Of a DNA stretch of 7,444 nt, positions 1 through 5,991 are shown in pieces; within the stretch, counting starts at the first letter, position 1, and each line of letters starts with the position of its first letter. The DNA lies in the NCBI GenBank assembly GCA_017547975.1, contig JAFYNU010000439.1, positions 1-7,444 of the forward strand, read 5' to 3'. Under the pieces are notes generated by a model, which saw nothing but the letters and a program-made list of their open reading frames with translations, did no database searches and was not told the origin of the DNA. The DNA comes from Clostridia bacterium. GTDB lineage: Bacteria > Bacillota > Clostridia > Oscillospirales > QAMX01. Made by a program: the position numbers and the translations under genes.

Positions 1-9
1 CACCTCCTT
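1..9 (-). promoter_or_regulatory. Ribosome binding site of the gene after yceD (probably rpmF)
   Basis: Read on the minus strand, the edge of the window is AAGGAGGTG, a perfect match to the 16S rRNA anti-Shine-Dalgarno. It lies 26 nt past the stop of the YceD-family gene, so the next gene should start just outside the window. In most bacteria rpmF (ribosomal protein L32) directly follows yceD, so rpmF is the expected product. No coding sequence of it is present here, and the identity is inference from conserved gene order. Confidence 0.7.
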
Positions 10-16
10 GGTTGAA

Positions 17-30
17 ATGCCGCAGGGCAT
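17..30 (-). other. Small hairpin between yceD and the next ribosome binding site
   Basis: ATGCC and GGCAT form a perfect 5-bp stem around a 4-nt loop in the short gap between the yceD stop and the AAGGAGGTG site. There is no T-tract after it, so it is not an intrinsic terminator. It could help shape the translation start region of the next gene, but a stem this short may be chance. Confidence 0.25.
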
Positions 31-35
31 ATTGT

Positions 36-533
36 CTATTTGTTCAGTAACTGCTGAAGCACCGCCATTCTGGGATCAAGCTCCGGTTTACAATCACAGG
101 GGCCATCGTTCAGATCGGCGCCGCAAATGGGACAAAGTCCTTTGCAGTCCTCGCGACAGAGAAAAACCATGTCGATGTCGAGCAAAATAGCACGAAGAAC
201 AACCTCGTCCAGATCCAGATTCCGTCCGGATACTACGGTATATGTTTCACTATCGGAATCGGTCTCCTCGCTCTGCCGAACCAGGGTTTCCCGCACCTTG
301 AACTTCTTATGACGGCTCAGGGGTGCAAGACACCGGGCACATTCGGTTTCAATGGCAAGATCGACCTCCACCTTCATGGAAACGATGCCGCCCTTATTCT
401 GGGCTTTGCCAACCACCACTGCCTTGCGGAAGGGATGGTCACCGTAGTAGTCCACTTCGGAAAAATCCAGTTCGCCTTCAATATTGACCTGATACCCTTC
501 GTTCTTGAAGAGATCGACTGTATCTATCAACAT
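36..533 (-). CDS. yceD: YceD/DUF177 family protein (large-subunit rRNA accumulation protein)
   Basis: The product is a 165-residue cytosolic protein of the DUF177 family. Family members are usually encoded beside rpmF and are linked to 23S rRNA accumulation or large-subunit maturation; the exact biochemistry is not settled. Visible hallmarks are a central ECARCL motif (C65, C68), an acidic Asp/Glu/Ser-rich linker at about residues 88-97, and a C-terminal cysteine cluster with LCREDCKGLCPICG (C126, C130, C134, C137) and CDC (C146, C148). The usual DPR motif (residues 153-155) follows before a short helical tail. The paired CxxC motifs suggest metal binding, which is inference. The length is normal for the family. 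The ATG at 533 is chosen because AGGAAAG lies about 6 nt upstream (540-546) and a consensus promoter lies just beyond. The gene is transcribed divergently from ksgA and probably forms an operon with rpmF. Confidence 0.93.
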   Translation of the reverse strand: MLIDTVDLFKNEGYQVNIEGELDFSEVDYYGDHPFRKAVVVGKAQNKGGIVSMKVEVDLAIETECARCLAPLSRHKKFKVRETLVRQSEETDSDSETYTVVSGRNLDLDEVVLRAILLDIDMVFLCREDCKGLCPICGADLNDGPCDCKPELDPRMAVLQQLLNK

Positions 534-571
534 GTCGGGCTTTCCTTTCGATTCGTCTTCTTCACACTACT

Positions 572-586
572 CGATATATTATATCG
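572..586. repeat. Perfect 15-nt inverted repeat over the yceD -10 box
   Basis: The arms CGATATA (572-578) and TATATCG (580-586) are exact reverse complements around a single central base. The repeat covers the -10 hexamer of the yceD promoter, ending close to its predicted start site. The position is typical of a repressor operator. AT-rich -10 regions are prone to partial symmetry, although the flanking CG on both sides makes this more than TATA-type symmetry. No regulator is assigned. Confidence 0.5.
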
Positions 587-606
587 CATCGAAGTGTCGT
601 TGTCAA
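578..606 (-). promoter_or_regulatory. Consensus sigma-A promoter for yceD (rpmF operon)
   Basis: On the minus strand TTGACA (601-606) is followed after exactly 17 nt by TATAAT (578-583), a full-consensus housekeeping promoter. Transcription should start near position 571, giving an untranslated leader of roughly 38 nt before the ATG at 533. A promoter this strong fits expression of a ribosomal protein operon. The -10 box lies inside a perfect inverted repeat (572-586), described separately. Confidence 0.85.
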
Positions 607-708
607 CTCTTTTTTTGAAATTTTCACCCAAGTTTGTACCACAAAACCAGCTTCCCCTTGGAGCCCATTACTTTTTGAACAAAGAACGGGCTATTTGACA
701 CAAAGTTG

Positions 709-737
709 TTGTAAATTTTTTCGAAATGTGTTACACT
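709..737 (+). promoter_or_regulatory. Probable promoter for ksgA
   Basis: TTGTAA (709-714) and TACACT (732-737) are separated by 17 nt and resemble the sigma-A -35 and -10 boxes (four of six matches each). Transcription would begin near 744, leaving a leader of about 23 nt with the GGAGG site and the TTG start at 767. Short symmetric elements, TTTCGAAA (718-725) and GTGT-T-ACAC (728-736), overlap the spacer and -10. This is the best plus-strand promoter in the window and would drive ksgA and perhaps the genes behind it. Confidence 0.5.
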
Positions 738-766
738 ATCTTTATCACATTGTGGAGGTGTCCCCC

Positions 767-1588
767 TTGGAGCTTGCCAGCGCACAGGCCATCAAAGAAA
801 TCCTCTACCCTGACGGTTTTCATTTTTCAAAATCCATGGGTCAGAACTTCCTGATCAACCCTTCGGTGCCCGAAAGGATCGCCGCCACTCTGCCCTCCGG
901 TTACGGCGTGGTGGAGATTGGGCCGGGCTTGGGTGCCCTGACCGACCGGCTTTCCCAAAAGGCGGAAAAGCTGATGGCGGTGGAGCTGGACGACCGGCTC
1001 TTCCCCCATCTGGAAAGCTATTTTGCAGACCGTCGGGTGACCATCGTCAAGGGCGACGTTTTGAAGGTGGATCTTCCCGCCCTTGCATCGGAGCACCTTC
1101 CGGGACTTCGGTTGGTTGCCTACGCCAACCTCCCCTACTACATCACCACCCCCGCCATCGAGGTTTTGATGGAGTCGGGACTTTTTGAAACCATCACCCT
1201 GATGGTGCAAAAGGAAGTGGCCAAACGCATCACCACCACCCCGGGCAGTACCGACTATTCCTACCACACGGTGTATTGGCAATACATGGCAGAACCAAAG
1301 ATTCTGTTCAACGTATCCCCGGGCAGTTTCCTGCCCCCACCCAAGGTGGATTCCGCCGTGGTTTCCTTCACCATGCGAAAGGAACCTCCGGTTCCGGTGA
1401 AGGACAAAAAGGCCTTCTTCAAGGTGGTTCGTCTTGCCTTCGACAACCGGCGCAAGACCATGTCCAACGCCCTCTCTTCCCTTCCCGGCGGCAAAGAAGC
1501 CCTGGCGGCATCCTGCGTGGATCCCCGGCGGCGGGGCGACACCCTGTCCATCCCCGAATTCGCCGCCATCGCGAACCTTCTTCCCTGA
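767..1588 (+). CDS. rsmA: 16S rRNA (A1518/A1519-N6)-dimethyltransferase RsmA/KsgA
   Basis: This enzyme uses S-adenosylmethionine to dimethylate two adjacent adenines in helix 45 of 16S rRNA, a late step of small-subunit assembly. The 273-residue length is normal for the family. Visible motifs are GQNFL (25-29), the cofactor-binding loop EIGPGLG (50-56), the acidic VELDD after strand 2 (72-76), GDVL (96-99), and the catalytic NLPYYIT (121-127). Also present are the family loop FLPPPKVDSAVV (188-199), FDNRRKT (225-231) and a C-terminal DPRRRGDTLSIPEF. Open frame continues upstream to 695, but TTG at 767 is preferred. GGAGG (754-758) lies 8 nt before it, the encoded N-terminus then matches the usual length, and the upstream residues would fall inside the promoter. 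The stretch DYSYHTVYWQY differs from the more usual DYG-LSV-QY form but keeps its spacing. The next gene starts 50 nt downstream with no terminator between. Confidence 0.96.
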   Translation: MELASAQAIKEILYPDGFHFSKSMGQNFLINPSVPERIAATLPSGYGVVEIGPGLGALTDRLSQKAEKLMAVELDDRLFPHLESYFADRRVTIVKGDVLKVDLPALASEHLPGLRLVAYANLPYYITTPAIEVLMESGLFETITLMVQKEVAKRITTTPGSTDYSYHTVYWQYMAEPKILFNVSPGSFLPPPKVDSAVVSFTMRKEPPVPVKDKKAFFKVVRLAFDNRRKTMSNALSSLPGGKEALAASCVDPRRRGDTLSIPEFAAIANLLP

Positions 1589-1613
1589 CGTTTCTTCCTT
1601 ATTATATATAGTA

Positions 1614-1625
1614 CCGAAAAATCGG
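1614..1625 (+). other. Short hairpin in the gap before the unknown membrane gene
   Basis: CCGA and TCGG form a 4-bp stem around AAAA, directly beside the AAAGGA ribosome binding site (1626-1631). It lacks a T-tract and is too short for an intrinsic terminator. It follows an AT-rich stretch with TATATATA-like bases (1601-1610) that might be a weak -10, but no matching -35 is seen. The gap therefore holds no clear terminator or promoter. Confidence 0.2.
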
Positions 1626-1638
1626 AAAGGACATATCC

Positions 1639-2214
1639 ATGGCAAACAAACTCTTCTTCGGCAGCGGCAGCGATAAAAAGCAAAAGCCCTCGGTCAACAA
1701 TTCCCCCCGCATCGACTATTCCATTCCCATGGAAAGCGACAGCGACTATCTTTCCTCCTCCCAAAAGGATCCCGATCCCCTCAGAAGCTATTCTCTTCGC
1801 ATTCTCCGGGGCCGGGCCATCACCTGGATCCTTTCTGTTCTGAACATTGCCCTTTTGGTTTTCTGGATGATCCGTTCCTATCTTCGGGGGGAAAACGAGA
1901 TTTGGTGGCTTCTGGGTTACGGTCTTTTGATGATCGTCTCCTGTGTCTTCATGCTTTTCGGCCGGGAATTCGGCCGCAAGGTATTTGCCCTGCCCGGGGT
2001 CATCCTGGGGATTCCCCTGGTGTTTTCCCTGATGGTAACCCCCTCTAGCTTCCCGGTTTTCATCAAAACCTCCTATCAGATCGCCTTCCAGGTGATCAGC
2101 ACTGCCCTTCTTTATTTTCTCCCCGCCGTCCGGGATTTCTTTGAGGCAAGCCCCAAGGCCCGGAAACGCGCTTACAATCGGGAATGGGAAAAGGTCCCTC
2201 CCGAACAGCGCTGA
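1639..2214 (+). CDS. Unrecognised membrane protein with four predicted helices
   Basis: I do not recognise this 191-residue protein. It has a hydrophilic N-terminal region of about 58 residues, rich in Ser, Asp, Lys and Pro. Four hydrophobic segments follow at roughly residues 61-79, 88-107, 114-133 and 145-164, then a basic C-terminal tail (KARKRAY near 173-179). Loops are short, and no cysteine pairs, catalytic motif or signal peptidase site is seen. Positive charges (residues 54-59 and 173-177) suggest both termini are cytoplasmic. The ATG is supported by AAAGGA (1626-1631), 7 nt upstream. It sits between ksgA and rnfC, 49 nt from the rnfC start, with no visible terminator on either side. 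This makes co-transcription with rnf possible, but a link to the Rnf complex is only suggested by position. Codon use resembles the neighbours. It is a real gene with unknown function. Confidence 0.82.
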   Translation: MANKLFFGSGSDKKQKPSVNNSPRIDYSIPMESDSDYLSSSQKDPDPLRSYSLRILRGRAITWILSVLNIALLVFWMIRSYLRGENEIWWLLGYGLLMIVSCVFMLFGREFGRKVFALPGVILGIPLVFSLMVTPSSFPVFIKTSYQIAFQVISTALLYFLPAVRDFFEASPKARKRAYNREWEKVPPEQR

Positions 2215-2248
2215 AACAGCCATTTTTTAGTAACTGCAATATATTAAA

Positions 2249-2256
2249 GAGGTGAT
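2249..2256 (+). promoter_or_regulatory. Ribosome binding site that decides the rnfC start
   Basis: GAGGTGAT is an exact match to the anti-Shine-Dalgarno and lies 7 nt before GTG at 2264. An in-frame GTG at 2252 is part of the site itself and so cannot be the start. The site therefore fixes GTG 2264 as the initiation codon. Confidence 0.75.
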
Positions 2257-2263
2257 TCCCACA

Positions 2264-3640
2264 GTGAATGCTCCCACTTTCAAGGGCGGAATCCATCCCG
2301 ACGCACATAAGGAACTGACCTGTCATAAGCCCATACAGGTCATGCCGGTGCCGGATGTTCTTTACCTGCCCCTGTCCATGCACTGGAACAGGCCCTGTGA
2401 CCCAGTGGTGAATCCGGGCGACCGGGTGCTGATCGGTCAGGTCATTGCCGATTCGGCGGATCCCATTCCGGTTCCCATCCACTCCCCGGTTTCGGGCACA
2501 GTGAAAAAGATCGAACAGCACGAATCGGTCGCCAGCGGAAAAAAGCCCATGATTGTTATCGAAAACGATCACCTGGACGAATTCCACCCCTCGGTGGTAC
2601 CCCTGCCCGATTGGCGTGAAAAGACCCCGGAAGAGCTGATTGCCTTCATCCGGTCGAAGGGTATGGTGGGCATGGGCGGTGCCGCCTTCCCCACCCACTT
2701 CAAGCTCCAAAGCGTGCTTGGCAAGATCGATACCCTCATCATCAACGCCGCCGAATGCGAACCCTTCCTGACCTGCGACCATCGGGTACTCCTGGAGCAC
2801 TTTGATACCCTGGTGCTGGGCATTCAGGTCATCATGCACATTTTGGGCCAGCGCAAGGCCTATCTGGCTTTCGAGGAAAACAAGAAGGATTGCGAGCCCG
2901 GTATTCATAAGTATCTGCGGGACAACAACATCCGCGGCATCGAAACGGTGGTTTTGAAAAACAAGTATCCCCAGGGCTACGAAAAACAGCTGGTCAAGGT
3001 GGTCACCGGCCGTGAGATTCCCTCCCGCGGACTCCCCGGAGACGTGGGCTGTGCCATTTTCAATACCCAGACCATGGCCGCTATCGGGGAAGCCATCAAC
3101 ACCGGCATTCCCCTGGTTCAGCGTATCGTCACCGTTACCGGGGACGCCATTGCCAAGCCCACCAACCTGGAAGTCCGGCTGGGCACCCCCCTTGCCGCAG
3201 TCATCGAAGCTGCCGGCGGTTTCTCCAAGGAGCCCCGCATCATCATCTGCGGCGGCCCCATGATGGGTTCCCTGCAGTATTCCCTTGATGCCGTCATCGT
3301 GAAGGCCACCAACGGCGTGATCGCCATGCACGAGGTGGAGCCCCGTCCCAAGCACGCTCCGGTTTGTATCCGTTGCGGGCGGTGCGTTGCCGCCTGTCCC
3401 ATGCGGCTGGAGCCCATTTACATGAATATGTACGCAAACGCCCGGGACTACGAGGGTTTGGAGCGTTACCACATCCGGGATTGCATGGAGTGCGGTTCCT
3501 GCGCCTACATCTGCCCGGCTCGTATCCCCCTGGTGGAAAATTTCCGCATCGCCAAATCCCACATGCCCAAGTCTCCTCCCCCACCCCCTGTAAAAGAGAA
3601 GAAAGAAAAGAAGGGAGGCTCTCTCTTTGGAAGGAAATAA
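2264..3640 (+). CDS. rnfC: Ferredoxin:NAD+ oxidoreductase (Rnf complex) subunit RnfC
   Basis: RnfC is the cytoplasmic, membrane-associated subunit that carries FMN and FeS clusters and reduces NAD+ in the Rnf complex. The 458-residue protein starts with the typical FKGGIHP (6-12), then a lipoyl-like domain with PIHSPVSGTV (71-80). The nucleotide-binding part holds GMGGAAFPTHFKL (136-148) and NAAECEPFLTCDHR (161-174). YPQGYEKQL (235-243) and GGPMMG (330-335) follow. Two [4Fe-4S] motifs end the core: C368, C371, C374, C378 and C407, C410, C413, C417, each ending in CP. The tail is a run of five prolines followed by a Lys/Glu-rich stretch, shorter than the long repeat tail of proteobacterial RnfC. 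GTG 2264 is chosen from the ribosome binding site. The 3' end overlaps rnfD by 14 nt and contains the rnfD ribosome binding site, so translation is probably coupled. Confidence 0.97.
   Translation: MNAPTFKGGIHPDAHKELTCHKPIQVMPVPDVLYLPLSMHWNRPCDPVVNPGDRVLIGQVIADSADPIPVPIHSPVSGTVKKIEQHESVASGKKPMIVIENDHLDEFHPSVVPLPDWREKTPEELIAFIRSKGMVGMGGAAFPTHFKLQSVLGKIDTLIINAAECEPFLTCDHRVLLEHFDTLVLGIQVIMHILGQRKAYLAFEENKKDCEPGIHKYLRDNNIRGIETVVLKNKYPQGYEKQLVKVVTGREIPSRGLPGDVGCAIFNTQTMAAIGEAINTGIPLVQRIVTVTGDAIAKPTNLEVRLGTPLAAVIEAAGGFSKEPRIIICGGPMMGSLQYSLDAVIVKATNGVIAMHEVEPRPKHAPVCIRCGRCVAACPMRLEPIYMNMYANARDYEGLERYHIRDCMECGSCAYICPARIPLVENFRIAKSHMPKSPPPPPVKEKKEKKGGSLFGRK
3613..3618 (+). promoter_or_regulatory. Ribosome binding site for the TTG start of rnfD, inside rnfC
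   Basis: GGGAGG lies within the last codons of rnfC and 8 nt before TTG 3627. It supports TTG rather than a later ATG as the rnfD start: the next in-frame ATG encodes residue 28, and starting there would cut off the conserved SPH motif near the N-terminus. Confidence 0.75.
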
Positions 3641-4709
3641 CAAAAAACCCCTGCTTCTGGTGGGTCAGTCCCCCCACGTCATCTCCCCGGATAATACCCG
3701 GTCGCTGATGCTTGACGTACTGATCGCCATGGCTCCCGCTTTTGTGGCAGGGATCTACTTCTTCGGACTCCGGGTGCTTCTCATGACCGCCTTCTCGGTG
3801 GCTTCCTGCATGGCATTCGAGTATCTCTATCAGTACCTGATGAAAAAGGACATCACCGTCGGTGACCTGTCCTCCGCCGTCACCGGCGTATTAATGGTTT
3901 TCGTTCTGCCCGCATCGGTTCCTTTCTGGATGGTGCTGGTGGGCGACTTCTTCGCCATCGTGGTGGTGAAACAGCTCTTCGGCGGGCTGGGCCGCAACTT
4001 CATGAACCCTGCCCTGGCGGGCCGTGCCTTCCTGGCAGGCTGGGCCACCCTCTTGAATACATACCCTGCCGACGCCACCAATCCCAACTACGTACCCCTT
4101 CCTCTGATCAAAAACATTCCCCTGGTCAACGGCCAGCCGGATATCGTCACCAGTGCCACCCCCCTTGCCAGCATGAAAGCCGGTCAGCTTCCGGAAGAAA
4201 GCCTTCTGGATATGGGTCTCGGTCTGGAAAGCGGATGTGTGGGCGAGGTTTCGGCCTTCCTTCTGATTCTGGGGGGGCTCTATCTCCTCCTTCGCAAGGT
4301 GATCACCATCCGTATCCCCCTGGGTTATCTTGGCACGGTTGCCATCCTGACCCTTCTCTTCCCCCCGGCAGGCATCAACGGCTTCACCTGGATGCTTGCA
4401 AGCCTGCTTTCGGGCGGTTTGATGCTGGGTGCCTTCTTCATGGCAACCGACTACTCCACAAGCCCCGTCACCCCGGGTGCCCAGTGGGTCTACGCCATCG
4501 GGTGCGGTTTGCTTACCTTCGTGATCCGCTACTTCGGCGCCTACAACGAAGGGGTCTGCTACTCCATTCTGATCATGAACTCCACCGTGTGGTTGCTTGA
4601 TAAGTACATCCGGCCCCACCGCTTCGGCAGCAGCAAAAAGGTCAAAGCCGAAGCCGAGGCCATCATGGCGAACATTCGCCGCAAGAATGCAGGAGGGGAC
4701 GCAAAATGA
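3627..4709 (+). CDS. rnfD: Rnf complex membrane flavoprotein subunit RnfD
   Basis: RnfD is the large integral membrane subunit, related to NqrB, that holds covalently bound FMN and helps couple electron flow to ion transport. The 360-residue protein opens with the family's SPHVIS (15-20) and LDVLIAMAPA (29-38). It continues with DITVGDLSSAVTGVL (75-89) and the conserved GGLGRNFMNPALAGRAF (119-135). The flavinylation motif DIVTSATPL (172-180) places the FMN-bearing residue at Thr178, expected to be attached through phosphoester linkage by ApbE. No apbE is in this window. Around nine or ten hydrophobic segments are visible, and NEGVCYSILIMN lies near the C-terminus before a basic tail. It begins at TTG 3627 inside rnfC, in another frame, and its stop overlaps the rnfG start as ATGA. 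Confidence 0.96.
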   Translation: MEGNNKKPLLLVGQSPHVISPDNTRSLMLDVLIAMAPAFVAGIYFFGLRVLLMTAFSVASCMAFEYLYQYLMKKDITVGDLSSAVTGVLMVFVLPASVPFWMVLVGDFFAIVVVKQLFGGLGRNFMNPALAGRAFLAGWATLLNTYPADATNPNYVPLPLIKNIPLVNGQPDIVTSATPLASMKAGQLPEESLLDMGLGLESGCVGEVSAFLLILGGLYLLLRKVITIRIPLGYLGTVAILTLLFPPAGINGFTWMLASLLSGGLMLGAFFMATDYSTSPVTPGAQWVYAIGCGLLTFVIRYFGAYNEGVCYSILIMNSTVWLLDKYIRPHRFGSSKKVKAEAEAIMANIRRKNAGGDAK

Positions 4710-5374
4710 GTGAACATTCTCCCATTTCCGAATCCCGGCATTCCGCCAAAAAGCCCAACCTTTTCCTGGAGGGCATCCATTTCCGCATTGCCCTGACCCT
4801 GTTCGCCATCACCGGGGTGGTGGCCCTGCTGCTTGGGGTGGTCAATGGTTTGACCAAGGACAAGATCGCCGCCATTGCGGAGGAAAAAGCCATTGCCGCC
4901 CGCACCGAGGTTTTGCCCGATGCGGTAAGCTTCAACGATCTTTCCTACGCCGAAGGAGTCATCTCCTCGGTTTACGAAGCCCGGGATGCCTCCGGCGGCC
5001 TTTTGGGTTTTGCCATTGAAACCGGTGCAAACGGCTTCGGCGGTCCCATCCAGCAGATCGTGGGCATTGAAGTCGGTTCCGAAAACGGCTCCTACCAACT
5101 GCGGGTCAGCGGCGTTTCCATCCTGGATATGTCGGACGAAACCCCCGGCGTTGGTTCCAAAGCCAACACCTCAAGCTTCCTTGGCCAATTCGTTGGTATG
5201 ACCCTGGGCATTCTGACCGGGGATGCCGATGCAGTCAGCTCCGCCACCTCCGACCTGTCTTATGATGCGGTCAGCGGCGCCACCTACTCCTCCGAAGGGG
5301 TACGGGCCGGTGTGGAAGCGGCATTGACCATTGCCACCCAGATTATCGAAGAAAGCGGAGGTACAGTAGAATGA
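4706..5374 (+). CDS. rnfG: Rnf complex flavoprotein subunit RnfG
   Basis: RnfG is a single-span subunit whose FMN domain lies outside the membrane and carries covalent FMN. The 222-residue protein has a polar N-terminus of about 24 residues, one membrane helix at about 28-48, and an FMN-binding domain. DETPGVG (144-150) corresponds to the family's HETPGLG. DAVSGAT (187-193) is the ApbE flavinylation motif, with Thr193 the predicted FMN site. A second, similar DAVSSAT occurs 12 residues earlier (175-181), which is unusual. The ATG overlaps the rnfD stop as ATGA, with AGGAGGGG (4691-4698) 7 nt upstream. The stop overlaps the rnfE start in the same way, so translation is probably coupled along the operon. 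Confidence 0.96.
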   Translation: MSEHSPISESRHSAKKPNLFLEGIHFRIALTLFAITGVVALLLGVVNGLTKDKIAAIAEEKAIAARTEVLPDAVSFNDLSYAEGVISSVYEARDASGGLLGFAIETGANGFGGPIQQIVGIEVGSENGSYQLRVSGVSILDMSDETPGVGSKANTSSFLGQFVGMTLGILTGDADAVSSATSDLSYDAVSGATYSSEGVRAGVEAALTIATQIIEESGGTVE

Positions 5375-5991
5375 AACAATCCTACAAAAAGATTTTCATG
5401 GACGGCCTCCTTCATCAGAACCCGGTTTTGGTCCAGCTTTTGGGTGTCTGTTCCATCCTGGCGGTCACCACCTCCCTGGAAAATGCCCTGGGTATGTCCC
5501 TGGCGGTAACCATCGTTTTGACTCTTTCCAATATGGTAATTTCTCTTTTGCGCAAAATCATACCCAACGAAGTCCGCATCGTCAGTTACATCGTTGTGAT
5601 TGCCGGTTTCGTTACGGTGGTGGACCTTCTCATGCAGGCCTTCCTGCCGGCTCTGGCAAACTCCCTTGGCATCTTCATCCCCCTGATCGTGGTCAACTGC
5701 ATCATTCTGGCCCGGGCGGAAGCCTTTGCCTCCAAAAACGGCATTCTGGCTTCGGCGGTGGATGGTCTTGGCATGGGCCTTGGCTACTCCTTTGTTATCG
5801 CCTTCGTTGGTCTGGTGCGTGAGATTCTTGGCAATGGTACCATTCTGGGCTTCGAGATCTTTGGCGGCTTCTACCAGCCCTGCTCCATGTTCATCATGCC
5901 CGCCGGTGCCTTCATCGTGTTGGGTTGCACCATCGCCCTCTACCAGGCCATTCACCTTCGCATGGAAGCGGGAAAGGAGGGTAAGAAATGA
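5371..5991 (+). CDS. rnfE: Rnf complex membrane subunit RnfE
   Basis: RnfE is a six-helix membrane subunit, homologous to NqrD, that pairs with RnfA. Together they hold an FeS centre within the membrane. In the 206-residue protein the conserved cysteines are visible in LLGVCSILAVT (C27) and VVNCIILARAEAFASKN (C110), the residues equivalent to the cluster ligands of the family. The usual LC-P has a serine (S28) in place of proline. Other hallmarks are NPVLVQLLG (17-25), IAGFVTVVDLLM (77-88), LGIFIPLIVVNC (99-110), DGLGMGLGYS (131-140) and VREILG (149-154). GGAGG (5357-5361) lies 9 nt before the ATG, which overlaps the rnfG stop as ATGA. Six hydrophobic segments fit the family topology. Confidence 0.96.
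   Translation: MKQSYKKIFMDGLLHQNPVLVQLLGVCSILAVTTSLENALGMSLAVTIVLTLSNMVISLLRKIIPNEVRIVSYIVVIAGFVTVVDLLMQAFLPALANSLGIFIPLIVVNCIILARAEAFASKNGILASAVDGLGMGLGYSFVIAFVGLVREILGNGTILGFEIFGGFYQPCSMFIMPAGAFIVLGCTIALYQAIHLRMEAGKEGKK

Noticed and set aside
608..615. T-tract upstream of the yceD promoter as a terminator
   Set aside because: No GC-rich stem precedes it on either strand, and no gene converges on this point.
309..698. Plus-strand 129-codon frame opposite the yceD 5' end and its promoter
   Set aside because: It is antisense to a conserved protein, crosses the divergent promoter region and has no family resemblance.
695..700. TTGACA upstream of ksgA as a -35 box
   Set aside because: At 16-18 nt downstream there is only a T-tract with no usable -10, so the TTGTAA/TACACT pair is preferred.
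695..766. Upstream extension of ksgA to TTG 695
   Set aside because: It would start without a ribosome binding site, span the predicted promoter and add 24 residues not typical of the family; TTG 767 has GGAGG at good distance.
827..2223. Long minus-strand frames opposite ksgA and the membrane gene
   Set aside because: They overlap each other and genuine genes, have low-complexity Gly-rich translations, and no ribosome binding site or promoter supports them.
2240..2245. TATATT before rnfC as the -10 of a dedicated rnf promoter
   Set aside because: There is no matching -35 at 16-19 nt, and the transcript would begin inside the ribosome binding site of rnfC.
2096..3643. A 515-codon minus-strand open frame opposite rnfC
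   Set aside because: It lies antisense to a clear rnfC, its translation is Gly/His-rich with no recognisable domain, and it is a by-product of the strong third-position GC bias of the real gene.
4271..4277. Run of seven G in rnfD as a programmed slippage site
   Set aside because: The frame continues normally through it into conserved RnfD sequence, and no alternative frame gives a sensible product.
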